The position numbers were made by a program, and so were the translations under genes. Shown in pieces: positions 27,095 to 36,286 of a stretch of DNA of 64,000 bases. Source of the DNA: Paraflavitalea soli (lineage in GTDB: Bacteria > Bacteroidota > Bacteroidia > Chitinophagales > Chitinophagaceae); contig NZ_CP032157.1 in NCBI RefSeq assembly GCF_003555545.1, positions 6,762,546 through 6,826,545 on the forward strand. The letters run 5' to 3'. Positions within the stretch are counted from its first letter, which is position 1, and each line of letters starts with the position of its first letter. A model generated the notes under the pieces. That model worked only from the letters and a program-made list of their open reading frames with translations, did no database searches and was not told the DNA's origin.

Positions 27095-28678
27095 ATGGGT
27101 TTACCCAAAGAGCCCCGGCAGAAGATGATTAACATGATGTACTTAGTGCTGACAGCCCTGCTGGCACTTAACGTATCATCAGAGATCCTCAATGCCTTTA
27201 AAGTCGTTAATACCAGTATTGCCACTTCTAATGCGGTAATTACCGATAAGAATAATCTTACCTATAAGTCATTTGAAGCCAAGCTCGCTGATGAGCAAAC
27301 CAAAGCGAAAGCTGCGATTTGGGCTCCAAAGGCCGAACAGGTAAAGAAAATATCTGCCGATCTGTTTAACTACATCGAAAATCTAAAGCTGGATATGAAG
27401 AAAAAATCCAAGCTAGAGATCAAAGATGGTGTTGAGCACTATAGCGAAGATAACCTCGATGCACCTACCAAATTGATGGACAATGAAGGAAAGGGTAAAG
27501 AGCTCTATGACCGCTTAAATGCTTATAAAACGCAGGTGATTGCTGTACTCAATCCTGAAGAGTTCAAAGATCAGCCTCTTGTTTACGAACAGGTTAAAAA
27601 GGATGTGGAGACTTTCAAAAAGTCCATTCCTATTAACACGTATATACCCAAGAGCCAGACCGGAAAAGAATATCCTCAGGATGCGAAAGGCTGGACAACC
27701 AACTATTTCCACATGACGCCTACGGTGGCAGCATTAACAATCCTGGGTAAGTTTCAGAATGATGTAAAAAATTCTGAGTCCCAAATGATTGATTACCTGC
27801 ATAACCAAATAGGTGCCGTTAAGGTTGTATTTGACAAGTTCCAGGCTATCGCCACAGCTAACGCCAACTATGTAATGCCTGGCGATAATATTGAGATCAC
27901 GGCTGGTGTGGGCGCCTTTAGTGCCGCTGCACAACCTGATATTACGATCAATGGCCAGAAACAAACACTGAACTCTGAAGGTGTAGCTGTGTATAAAACA
28001 CAAGCCAGTGGCGCCGGAGAGAAAGTGATCAGTGTAATGATTGAATACACTAAGCCTGATGGAACCAAAGAGAAAGTTCCCAAGAACGTAAAATATACAG
28101 TAGGTATGCCTTCAGGAGCCTCTGTGTTCCTCCAAAAGATGAACGTACTGTATGTGGGAGTTGAAAACCCGCTTACGATTTCTGGTGGTAGTGTAGGTAG
28201 CGAAAAAGTATCTGTTAGCTTCTCTGGTGGTGTTCCTGTGGTTAAGTCGGGTGGCGATAACTACAGCATCAAGCCTAAGGCACCCGGCATGGCTGAAATA
28301 ACCGTTAATGCTAATGGTAAGCCCTTTAAGTTCCCTATGCGGGTGAAGTTCCTGCCCCCTCCTACAGCTTTTGTAGGTGCTAAAAAGGGTGGAAATATCT
28401 CCTCTGCAGAGCTTAAAGCTATCGGTGCTGTGATCGCCAAACTGGATTCTGACTTCGAAGCTCCTTACAAAGTAGTTAGCTACCGTGTAGGTGCAGTAGG
28501 CGGTCCTATCCAGATCTATGATGAAAAAGTAAATACCGGCAATCGCTGGGCTGGTGGTGCAGAAGCACTGATCTCCCGTGCCGGTCCTGGTACACGTGTA
28601 TTCTTTGACCAGATCAACGTGGTTGGTCCTGACGGAAGACAACAGGAAATCCCAGGTCTGCAGTTCACGCTTAAATAA
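27095..28678 (+). CDS. gldM: Gliding motility / T9SS protein GldM
   Basis: A 527-residue protein with one N-terminal membrane helix and four periplasmic domains that transmit motor force to the GldK-GldN ring. The family N-terminus PKEPRQKMINMMYLVLTALLALNVSSEIL is present from residue 4, with the helix at ~13-32. A long helical periplasmic domain follows (residues ~35-220), then Ig-like beta domains (for example YTVGMPSGASVFLQKMNVLYVGVENPLTI near 335-365) and the C-terminal domain ending GPDGRQQEIPGLQFTLK. It lies 79 bp after gldL and 23 bp before gldN. Confidence 0.96.
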   Translation: MGLPKEPRQKMINMMYLVLTALLALNVSSEILNAFKVVNTSIATSNAVITDKNNLTYKSFEAKLADEQTKAKAAIWAPKAEQVKKISADLFNYIENLKLDMKKKSKLEIKDGVEHYSEDNLDAPTKLMDNEGKGKELYDRLNAYKTQVIAVLNPEEFKDQPLVYEQVKKDVETFKKSIPINTYIPKSQTGKEYPQDAKGWTTNYFHMTPTVAALTILGKFQNDVKNSESQMIDYLHNQIGAVKVVFDKFQAIATANANYVMPGDNIEITAGVGAFSAAAQPDITINGQKQTLNSEGVAVYKTQASGAGEKVISVMIEYTKPDGTKEKVPKNVKYTVGMPSGASVFLQKMNVLYVGVENPLTISGGSVGSEKVSVSFSGGVPVVKSGGDNYSIKPKAPGMAEITVNANGKPFKFPMRVKFLPPPTAFVGAKKGGNISSAELKAIGAVIAKLDSDFEAPYKVVSYRVGAVGGPIQIYDEKVNTGNRWAGGAEALISRAGPGTRVFFDQINVVGPDGRQQEIPGLQFTLK

Positions 28679-28701
28679 TAACATTTTAAACCACAGGGAT
28701 A

Positions 28702-29745
28702 ATGAAGAACCGTATTATCAAATTGTGTTTGTTGCTCACAGTGATGGCATTCGCTACTGTTGAAGCCGATGCGCAAGCCAAAAAGCCTAACAGACCAGCA
28801 AAAAAGCGGCCTCCTACTACCAAGCCCAAGGGTAACGCTAGCAGGAATAACAATGCTGCCAACACTGCAGCTATTGCTCCTCCTCCTGTTGATACTGTGA
28901 AGCCGGCTCCTCCCGCAGCGGAGATCAAGATCCCTGCGATCAAGCGGTCATTGCGCAATGACAATGCCATAGAGCGAAACCTGGTAAAAGACCGGATTCC
29001 TCTTTCCTATGAGCACATTCGCGAAGATGATGCGGCATATCTGCAGCGTGTATGGAGAGAAATTGACGTACACGAAAAAATGAACCTTCCATTTGTTTAC
29101 AAAGCAGATGGCGACCAGGGTAACCAACGGTTCATTAATATTTTGCTGGGCGCTATTAAAAACGACAGCATCACTGCCTTCTCTACCGAAGATGACCGGT
29201 TCACTACTCCCATGACCTACACTCAGATATCTGAGCAGTTGGTGGCCAAACCAAGGATCATTTCTGTTCCTGACCTCAATCAGGATCCGGATGGTTCCAA
29301 AGGCATCATGCGGGATACTACCATCATCGAGGAGTTCAATCCCGATAAAGTGGAAAGGTACTGGATCAAGGAAGACTGGGTATTCGATAAGGAATCCTCC
29401 AGGATGCACGTACGGATCTTAGGCATAGCACCGCTGAAAACAATTATGAACGATGACGGATCATTCCGTGATGTATCGCCTGTTTTCTGGGTATATTATC
29501 CTGATCTGCGGCCCATATTTGCCAAACACGAAGTGTACAATGGCAAGAACTTTGGCGCCCGCATGAGCTGGGAGGAATTGTTTGAGAGCCGTATGTTTGC
29601 CAGCCGGATTATCAAATCGACAATCAGTAATCCGAATGACGAGTACATTAAATCATACATTAAAGACCCGATCCTGGCTTTGCTAGAAGGCGAAAACATC
29701 AGGGAGAGGATCTTTAATTATGAGCAGGATCTCTGGTCTTATTAA
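28702..29745 (+). CDS. gldN: Gliding motility / T9SS ring protein GldN
   Basis: A 347-residue periplasmic protein that binds GldK in the outer-membrane-associated ring. A signal peptide (MKNRIIKLCLLLTVMAFATVEADAQ) leads into a Lys/Pro-rich linker with KKPNRPAKKRPPTTKPKG, then the GldN domain: EDDAAYLQRVWREIDVHEKMN, YWIKEDWVFDKESSRMHVRILGIAP, and WVYYPDLRPIFAKHEVYN. It is the last gene of the block, closed by a strong terminator 19 nt after the stop. Confidence 0.95.
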   Translation: MKNRIIKLCLLLTVMAFATVEADAQAKKPNRPAKKRPPTTKPKGNASRNNNAANTAAIAPPPVDTVKPAPPAAEIKIPAIKRSLRNDNAIERNLVKDRIPLSYEHIREDDAAYLQRVWREIDVHEKMNLPFVYKADGDQGNQRFINILLGAIKNDSITAFSTEDDRFTTPMTYTQISEQLVAKPRIISVPDLNQDPDGSKGIMRDTTIIEEFNPDKVERYWIKEDWVFDKESSRMHVRILGIAPLKTIMNDDGSFRDVSPVFWVYYPDLRPIFAKHEVYNGKNFGARMSWEELFESRMFASRIIKSTISNPNDEYIKSYIKDPILALLEGENIRERIFNYEQDLWSY

Positions 29746-29763
29746 GCTTAATTATAATGTTTT

Positions 29764-29796
29764 AAAAAGGCACCGTAGTTTTACGGTGCCTTTTCT
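29764..29796 (+). terminator. Rho-independent terminator of gldKLMN
   Basis: A near-perfect stem of AAAAAGGCACCGTA and TACGGTGCCTTTT around a GTTT loop is followed by CTTTTTT. It lies 19 nt after the gldN stop. Confidence 0.9.
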
Positions 29797-29890
29797 TTTT
29801 TATTACAGGAACTACGTAACCCTTTAAAAATGAGGACAATCATGGTCAAAAGGGGGTAATATTTTTTTAAAAAATACCCACTACTAGGTA

Positions 29891-29987
29891 TTGTTTTGTG
29901 GGTTTGATTCACTATTTTTACAATGGTTTTTCATAGGATATTGGATTTTAAAAACGGGGCTGGATTTCTATCCGGGCCCCTTTTTTT
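29891..29987 (+). ncRNA. Possible ~60-nt small RNA between gldN and the MBL gene
   Basis: TTG at 29891-29893, 19 nt, and TATTTTTA at 29913-29920 (one mismatch to TAnnTTTG) could drive a transcript from about 29926. A second terminator (GGGGCTGGAT / ATCCGGGCCCC, then seven T) ends at 29987. No ORF fits in between. A symmetrical A/T-rich element flanked by GGGTA and TACCC (29854-29880) lies just upstream. Only the arrangement supports the call. Confidence 0.35.
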
Positions 29988-30071
29988 ATTATATCCATTT
30001 ATCATATGTCATTGTGGTTTTTACGAGTACTAATTGCGGAATTCACTATCTCCATTTGCTGGTTTAACAGC

Positions 30072-30809
30072 TTAAAAACGCCATACAGGATTCTTTACAT
30101 CATGGTAAAAAAGGAATGTCCATTTTTCATCTTCTCCCTGTTTCCACCATTGCTGGCGTAGCTCCATGCACTTCTTTCCATCATAATCATATTTGGCTAC
30201 AAACCGGCTGCGCATTTGCTGTAGCTGGGGTGCATCATCGCCCCCGAAAAACACTTTTTCACCGCCATCTACGATCCAGAATACCTGGTGCCAGGGGCTA
30301 TGAGCGGCTGTTATTTCGTATTTGATGTATCCATCGATAACACCATTGCCATCCAGCCAGACTACCTGTGGTGCATTGCGCAAGGCTTCGAGTTCTTCGG
30401 GTATATAGGAAGGAAAGCCTTTCTCGAAGGCGAAATCAAATTCTTTCCGCTGAACGTACCAGGTAGCTTGTGGAAAGCTGAGCAGGCCGGAAGCCAGATC
30501 GGGATTGCTCACGCCACCGGCATGGTCCTTATGAAGATGCGACATTAATACTTTGGTGATCTCGGCAGGGTTAATGCCATTGTTGATAAGGTTCTCATGG
30601 AGCTGCAATCTGCCTTCGGGAGTAGTAAATCCCAGTCCTGTATCGAGCAGCAGCACATCTTCTGATGTAATGACCACAAAGGGCTGTACTTCTACCAGCA
30701 AACTGCCTGTGGGCCTTTGCTGCAGCTCATCTGTAGAAAGATCAAAAGGAACGAACAGCTTTGTTTTATCGATCGTGAAAGTGCCTTCGCTAAGTGGAAT
30801 GATTTTCAT
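30072..30809 (-). CDS. MBL-fold metallo-hydrolase
   Basis: A 245-residue metallo-beta-lactamase-fold hydrolase. The metal ligands are visible in LMSHLHKDHAGGVSNP (HxHxDH, residues ~89-97), an Asp at LLLDTGLGF (~55), a histidine in AAHSPWHQVFWIV (~175) and GGDDAPQ (~190). Such proteins hydrolyse lactones, thioesters or related substrates; this one cannot be assigned more closely. It is the last gene on the minus strand after the rod-shape operon. A perfect 16-bp palindrome directly abuts its start codon within a 38-bp gap, so it may be regulated apart from mrdA. Confidence 0.85.
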   Translation of the reverse strand: MKIIPLSEGTFTIDKTKLFVPFDLSTDELQQRPTGSLLVEVQPFVVITSEDVLLLDTGLGFTTPEGRLQLHENLINNGINPAEITKVLMSHLHKDHAGGVSNPDLASGLLSFPQATWYVQRKEFDFAFEKGFPSYIPEELEALRNAPQVVWLDGNGVIDGYIKYEITAAHSPWHQVFWIVDGGEKVFFGGDDAPQLQQMRSRFVAKYDYDGKKCMELRQQWWKQGEDEKWTFLFYHDVKNPVWRF

Positions 30810-30825
30810 CCTGCAAATTTGCAGG
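30810..30825. promoter_or_regulatory. 16-bp perfect palindrome at the MBL gene start
   Basis: CCTGCAAATTTGCAGG is self-complementary over its whole length and touches the ATG of the minus-strand MBL gene. A dimeric regulator could bind here, or it could form a hairpin that masks the start. No further copy was noticed in the window. Confidence 0.5.
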
Positions 30826-30847
30826 TATTTTTTTATTGGCGCATCAT

Positions 30848-32845
30848 TTATCGACCAGCTGGATTTATCCTGCCATTGAGATATTTGCGGATGTAGTTGC
30901 TGTCATTGGTCATTTTGAACCATTTCCGGGCGCGTATAGAATCTTCCTTGTACTGCAACCTGGGCAGGTAAAAGGGCAGGAGGTTGGTATGGGTGATGCG
31001 GTCTACTTCCTTCAGTCGTTCCGTGCGTAAAGTATCCGTAATGTATTTTTCTACCATCAGTGAAGCGATGGGGGCTGCTGAAGTGGCGCCCGTGCCTCCA
31101 TTCTCTATCACAACTGCTATGGCGATGATGGGGTTTTCGCGGGGTGCAAAACAAACGAACATGGAATTATCTTTCAATTCAACGACCCTTCCATCCAGCA
31201 CCATTTTATTTTGTGCGGTGCCTGTCTTGGCGCAGATATTAATACCTGGAATTTTTGCTACCCGGGCGGTACCCTGATCCACTACATCCTGCATGCCACT
31301 GATCACTACTTCAAAGACGTCGTCGGCAATATGCGTGAGCACATCATGTTTGATACGATACTTATTTAACAAAGCGGTATCCTTTTGTGATTCACCATCC
31401 AGCGACTTTACAAAGTGAGGAACATAGTAGTATCCTTTATTGGCTACGATACACATGGCATTGGCCATTTGCAGAGGGGTGACTGTCATTTTATCCTGGC
31501 CGATGCCCAGGCCACCGCCCGTCATGGTGCAGGAGTTCCAGGAACCGCGGTATTCCTTATCGTACTGACTGGTATCGGGTATATTGCCACCATCTTCACT
31601 GGGCAGGTCCACACCAATGCGGTGGCCCAGGCCAAAGGCGGTCATGTATTCTTTCCATTTGGTGAGTCCCTTGCGGGGATTGTGAAACTCCGGGTTGTCG
31701 ATGGTCTTTTTGAGTGTCTCGGAAAAGAAGGAGTTGCAGGACCAGGCAATGGCCTGGCGCAGGTTGGTGGCATGGCCGGCCCATTTCTCCATACATTTTA
31801 CCGGCCTGTTACAACCGAAATAAGCACCGTGGCAATCGTAACCACTCGAGGGAGTGATGAGTCCTTCTTCCAGCGCTACAAGCGCTCCCAATGGCTTATA
31901 GGTTGAGCCGGCTGGGTATTGGCCTTTGATGCCCCGGTTGAACAGCGGGCGGGCTACATCGAGGGCCATATGGCCATAATTCTTTTGTTTTTCAGGACCG
32001 GTCAGGTCATTGGGGTTATAAGTGGGACCGGAAGCCATGGCCAGGATGCCGCCTGTTTTAGGATCCAGTGCCACGATGGCGCCCAATTTATTATTGATCA
32101 GTTTTTCTGCCAGCTGCTGCAGTTCCACGTCGAGATAAGTGCGGACATTGCGTCCTGCTATGGCGGCTGTATCGAACCGTCCCTCTTCATAATTCCCTAC
32201 CAGCCGGTTCTTGTTGTCTTTGATCATGTATTGTACGCCGCGCTGGCCCATGAGCACGGATTCATAGTAAGATTCAAGTCCGCTAATGCCGGTATAGTCG
32301 CCCATCCTGTAAAATCCATGGGAGCGTTTGATGATGCCTGAGTCTGCTTCTCCAATATAACCGAGGATATGGGCGGCTGTATTGAAAGGATATACGCGAA
32401 CAGGACGCTCTACCAGGGCAAAGCCCGGGAACTTCCAGATATCTTCTTCGAGCCGGGCGTGCAATTCGGGTGTAAGCAGGTCTTCAAAAATAGAAGGGCG
32501 GTAGGGACCATTTTTAAAACGGGCTTCCAGCATTCTCTTTTTGTATTCGGCTGTATCAATACCCAGCACTTCGGCAAAACTGATGATATCGGTTTGTTTT
32601 GCTTCGCTGGGGGTAACCACCAGGTCGTACATGATGGTATTGTTGAGGATGGCCCTGTTCTTACGGTCGAAGATGATACCGCGGTCGGGGTATCTTACTT
32701 TGGGGAAAACGGCATTGTCCATGGCCAATTGCTGGTATTTGCCGGAGAATACCTGTAGATTCAACAGCTGCAGGAGGATAAGGAGGAATATACCCAGGAA
32801 TATAAGCCTGATAATTCCACTACGGGATTGGTTGAAGAGGGCCAT
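30848..32845 (-). CDS. mrdA: Penicillin-binding protein 2, second copy
   Basis: A 665-residue class B transpeptidase that cross-links peptidoglycan during cell elongation with RodA. One membrane helix (residues ~11-31) is followed by the pedestal domain and the transpeptidase domain with intact motifs SxxK (S314TYK), SxN (S369CN) and KTGT (K540). Between SxxK and SxN are cysteines in DCHGAYFGC and KC, which may bind a metal as reported for other PBP2 enzymes. It is a paralogue of the gene at 34200: roughly 88% identical over the first 280 residues by eye, clearly less afterwards. It begins 9 bp after rodA and ends the operon. Confidence 0.93.
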   Translation of the reverse strand: MALFNQSRSGIIRLIFLGIFLLILLQLLNLQVFSGKYQQLAMDNAVFPKVRYPDRGIIFDRKNRAILNNTIMYDLVVTPSEAKQTDIISFAEVLGIDTAEYKKRMLEARFKNGPYRPSIFEDLLTPELHARLEEDIWKFPGFALVERPVRVYPFNTAAHILGYIGEADSGIIKRSHGFYRMGDYTGISGLESYYESVLMGQRGVQYMIKDNKNRLVGNYEEGRFDTAAIAGRNVRTYLDVELQQLAEKLINNKLGAIVALDPKTGGILAMASGPTYNPNDLTGPEKQKNYGHMALDVARPLFNRGIKGQYPAGSTYKPLGALVALEEGLITPSSGYDCHGAYFGCNRPVKCMEKWAGHATNLRQAIAWSCNSFFSETLKKTIDNPEFHNPRKGLTKWKEYMTAFGLGHRIGVDLPSEDGGNIPDTSQYDKEYRGSWNSCTMTGGGLGIGQDKMTVTPLQMANAMCIVANKGYYYVPHFVKSLDGESQKDTALLNKYRIKHDVLTHIADDVFEVVISGMQDVVDQGTARVAKIPGINICAKTGTAQNKMVLDGRVVELKDNSMFVCFAPRENPIIAIAVVIENGGTGATSAAPIASLMVEKYITDTLRTERLKEVDRITHTNLLPFYLPRLQYKEDSIRARKWFKMTNDSNYIRKYLNGRINPAGR

Positions 32846-32854
32846 GTGAACTTT

Positions 32855-34192
32855 TTATCTCAATACCATTTGCCTATCGGCATCGAGGCGGATCAGAATA
32901 AACAACATTGTTGAAAAAGTAAGCAGGGAGGTACCTCCGTAACTTATAAATGGCAATGGGATACCAATAACGGGCGCCAAACCAACAGTCATACAAATAT
33001 TGATGGCTATGTGGAAGAAAAACACGGAGGCCACGCCATAAGCGTAACACCGGCTGAAAACGCTTCGCTGTCGCTCGGCGATATTCACGATCCGTAACAG
33101 GAGAAACAGATAAATGCCCAGTACCAGGGTGCAGCCCAGGAAACCAAAGCCTTCACCAATGGTACAGAAGATAAAGTCAGTACGTTGCTCTGGTACAAAA
33201 TCAAAGCGGGTTTGTGTTCCTTTCAAAAGACCTTTCCCTTTGAAGCCACCGCTGCCAATGGCAATTTTACTTTGCCGCACATTATAATCCGTATCTTTTT
33301 TGGCGGTGCTGACAGGTTCTTCGCCTTCCACGGTATTGAGCTTGGCATAGGGATTCTCTTTACCGATAAGGGAGAAGATACGTTCTACCTGGTGCTTCTC
33401 CAATACTTTGGTAAACAAGAAAGGTACTACGAATACAATGGTTATTATACTTAGCCCCCATATCATGATCACAGACAGGAGGAGTCTTCTTTGGCGTTTG
33501 ATCTGTTTGCGCATCAGGTAGATCATCACCAATCCAATGGCGGAAAGTACCAATGCCAGGATGATCTTATCTACCAGCAGGGTAGCTACTACCAGCACAC
33601 CAATAGAAAAACCTGCTATGAGGTAGCCAGCAGGAAAACCTTCCCGGAACATGACCAGGAAGAAAGCGAAGAACACGAGGGCCAATCCGGTTTCTTTTTG
33701 GGCGATGGTGATAGCCGCTGGCGCCAGGATAATGGCTGAGGCGATGAGGTGGGAGCGTGGGGTAGAGAAGTCGGTTTCCACCCGGGAGAGGTACTTGGCC
33801 AGTGCCAGGTTCACGAACACTTTCATCAGTTCGGCTGGCTGCAGGTTAAACCCGCCCAGCCGGATGATGGAGTTGGTACCTTTTACTTCGGTATGAAAAG
33901 GGAATACCAATAAGAGCAGAAAAATACCTACGGCATACCAGATGTTGGCGGTGGCCGTAAAGAATTTACTGTCTGTTAATAGTATGAAGAGTCCCAGGGT
34001 AAGGGATCCTATGAAAAAATAAAATTGTTTACTGTAGTCTGTTTTAAACCCGATAAAGCTTTGCACCACGCTATCGCCTTCGCGCCAGGTAACAGAGAAG
34101 ATACTTAAGAGGCCGATGGCTACCAAAGCGAGGTAAAGCCAGATCAGGACCCAGTCAACACCTTTGGATATAGCAGGATTTCGTTGGCTCAT
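32855..34192 (-). CDS. rodA: Rod-shape glycosyltransferase RodA
   Basis: A 445-residue SEDS-family peptidoglycan polymerase with about ten membrane helices. Recognisable motifs: LRLGG-like IIRLGGFNLQPAELMKVFVNLALAKYL near residues 110-140, EQRTDFIFCTIGEGFGFLGC near 335-355, and GIPLPFISYGGTSLL near 415-430, the SEDS C-terminal signature. It partners with PBP2, and here it is flanked on both sides by PBP2 genes with 7 and 9 bp gaps, so all three are cotranslated from one mRNA. A charged loop near residues 285-320 (KENPYAKLNTVEGEE..) is longer than in E. coli RodA. Confidence 0.94.
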   Translation of the reverse strand: MSQRNPAISKGVDWVLIWLYLALVAIGLLSIFSVTWREGDSVVQSFIGFKTDYSKQFYFFIGSLTLGLFILLTDSKFFTATANIWYAVGIFLLLLVFPFHTEVKGTNSIIRLGGFNLQPAELMKVFVNLALAKYLSRVETDFSTPRSHLIASAIILAPAAITIAQKETGLALVFFAFFLVMFREGFPAGYLIAGFSIGVLVVATLLVDKIILALVLSAIGLVMIYLMRKQIKRQRRLLLSVIMIWGLSIITIVFVVPFLFTKVLEKHQVERIFSLIGKENPYAKLNTVEGEEPVSTAKKDTDYNVRQSKIAIGSGGFKGKGLLKGTQTRFDFVPEQRTDFIFCTIGEGFGFLGCTLVLGIYLFLLLRIVNIAERQRSVFSRCYAYGVASVFFFHIAINICMTVGLAPVIGIPLPFISYGGTSLLTFSTMLFILIRLDADRQMVLR

Positions 34193-34199
34193 ACCAATT

Positions 34200-36269
34200 T
34201 TATACGGTAGTGTTTTTAATAAATAATCGGGGGTCGGGTATTACAAAACCGACTGAGGTTTTGATGGCTTTTTCCCTTGACCGGGGGAAAGGAGGCCGTG
34301 TACGGGTTTTCTGGAACTTCTTAATGGCCGAACTGTCCTTGTATCGTTCTAACCAATTAGCTGCCCGGGCAGAATCCTCGATGTACTGGAGGTAAGGAAT
34401 ATAGGAAGGCATCAGGCTGGAATGGGCAATCCTGTCTACTTCCTTGAGGCGTTCGGCAGGAAGTGAATCTTTTAAATATTTCTCCATCATCAAACCTGCA
34501 ATAGGAGCAGCCCAGGTGTTACCAAAGCCGCTGTTCTCTACTACTACCGCCAGTGCTATTTTAGGATCTTCTCTGGGGGCAAAACATACAAACACGGAAT
34601 TGTCTTCCAGTTTGATCCGTTTGCCCTGAATGATACGGTATTTCTCTGCTGTACCTGTTTTACCACAAATGTTGATGCCGGGTATTTTGGCCCTGGAAGA
34701 AGTACCGTCAATTACCTGTTGCATACCGGCATGTACAGCTTCATAAGCATCGTCGGATATTTTGGTCAATACTTCATGTTTCAATTTGAACTTATTCAGT
34801 ATGGTATCGGTGGCTGTCTGGCCGTCTATCTGCCGTACAAAATGCGGTGTATAATAGGAACCCTTATTGGCAATGATGCACATGGCATTGGCCATTTGTA
34901 AAGGCGTAGCATTCATCATATCCTGGCCAATACCCAGGGTAAGGTTGGTGCAGGAGTTCCAGGAACCGCGGTATACGGCGTTGTACCGGCTGGTATCTGG
35001 TATGAGGCCCGGTAGTTCGCTGGTAAGATCTACGCCGGTACGCTGACCGAGGCCAAAGGCATTTAAATAATCCCTCCATTTTTCATATCCCTTCTTTACG
35101 CCTTTGTATTCGGGATTGTCGACTGCCATCCTGTATACCTGTACGAAATAAGAATTGCAGGAATTGGCGATGGCCAACCGGAGGTTGGCGGCATGGCCCG
35201 GATTCTTGTGGGTGCAGGCAGGCTTACCGTGTCCGCAACCAAAATACCTGCCGGGGCAGGGGTAACCATAGGACGGTGTGATCACGCCTTCATCCAATGC
35301 TACAAGGGCGCCCAATGGTTTGAAAGTAGAGCCGGGCTCATAGTTGCCCTGGATAGCACGGTTGAGCAAAGGGCCTGCTACGTCGAGTATCAGTTGACTG
35401 TAATTCGTTTGTTTATTAGGGCCGGTAAGGCTGTTGGGATCATAAGTAGGACCGGAAGCCATGGCGAGGATACCGCCTGTTTTGGGGTCGAGGGCTACCA
35501 CTGCGCCTACTTTATTATTGATCAGTTTTTCGGCCAGTTGCTGCAGGTCCATATCAATGGACGTGCGCAGGTTACGGCCCGCAATGGCTGCTGTATCGAA
35601 CTTTCCGTTCTCATAACTGCCTACGAGGCGGTTGCGGTTGTCCTTGATCATGTATTGTACCCCGCGCTGACCCATGAGCACGGATTCGTAATAGGATTCC
35701 AGGCCGCTGCGGCCTACATAGTCGCCCATCCTGTAAAAGCCACGTGATCTTTTGATGATGCCAGAGTCGGCTTCACCAATATAACCCAGGATATGGGCGG
35801 CTGCATTGAAGGGATATACGCGTACAGGGCGTTCCACCAGGGCAAAGCCCGGGAATTTCCAAATGTTCTCATCCAGGCGGGCATGCAACTCGGGTGTAAG
35901 GAGATCTTCGAAGATAGAAGGGCGGTAAGGACCGTTCTTAAAGCGGGCCTCCAGCATGCGTTTCTTGTATTCGGCGGTATCGATACCGAGGATCTCGCAG
36001 AGGTTGAGGGTATCTGTTTGCTTCGATTCGTTGGGTGTAACCACCAGGTCGTACATGATGGTATTGTTGAGGATGGCCCTGTTCTTCCGGTCGAAGATGA
36101 TACCGCGGTCGGGGTATCTTACTTTGGGGAAAACGGCATTGTCCATGGCCAGCTGCTGGTATTTTCCGGAGAATATCTGCAGGTTTAATAACTGCACGAG
36201 CATAATGAGGAATAAACCCAGGAAAATGAGCCGGATAATATTACTGCGCGATTGGTTAAATAGAGCCAT
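34200..36269 (-). CDS. mrdA: Penicillin-binding protein 2, first copy
   Basis: A 689-residue class B transpeptidase of the elongasome. Membrane helix at ~11-31, pedestal domain, and transpeptidase motifs S314TFK, S370CN and K537TGT, all intact, so it should be active. Between the first two motifs lies a Cys/His-rich loop (Cys338, Cys345, His347, Cys352, His354), richer than in the second copy. It has a 25-residue longer, basic C-terminal tail (TRPPFPRSREKAIKTS). It follows mreD by 17 bp and precedes rodA by 7 bp. Order mreBCD-mrdA-rodA is the usual Bacteroidota arrangement, so this is probably the ancestral copy. Confidence 0.94.
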   Translation of the reverse strand: MALFNQSRSNIIRLIFLGLFLIMLVQLLNLQIFSGKYQQLAMDNAVFPKVRYPDRGIIFDRKNRAILNNTIMYDLVVTPNESKQTDTLNLCEILGIDTAEYKKRMLEARFKNGPYRPSIFEDLLTPELHARLDENIWKFPGFALVERPVRVYPFNAAAHILGYIGEADSGIIKRSRGFYRMGDYVGRSGLESYYESVLMGQRGVQYMIKDNRNRLVGSYENGKFDTAAIAGRNLRTSIDMDLQQLAEKLINNKVGAVVALDPKTGGILAMASGPTYDPNSLTGPNKQTNYSQLILDVAGPLLNRAIQGNYEPGSTFKPLGALVALDEGVITPSYGYPCPGRYFGCGHGKPACTHKNPGHAANLRLAIANSCNSYFVQVYRMAVDNPEYKGVKKGYEKWRDYLNAFGLGQRTGVDLTSELPGLIPDTSRYNAVYRGSWNSCTNLTLGIGQDMMNATPLQMANAMCIIANKGSYYTPHFVRQIDGQTATDTILNKFKLKHEVLTKISDDAYEAVHAGMQQVIDGTSSRAKIPGINICGKTGTAEKYRIIQGKRIKLEDNSVFVCFAPREDPKIALAVVVENSGFGNTWAAPIAGLMMEKYLKDSLPAERLKEVDRIAHSSLMPSYIPYLQYIEDSARAANWLERYKDSSAIKKFQKTRTRPPFPRSREKAIKTSVGFVIPDPRLFIKNTTV

Positions 36270-36286
36270 AGGATAGCAGGGACTTT

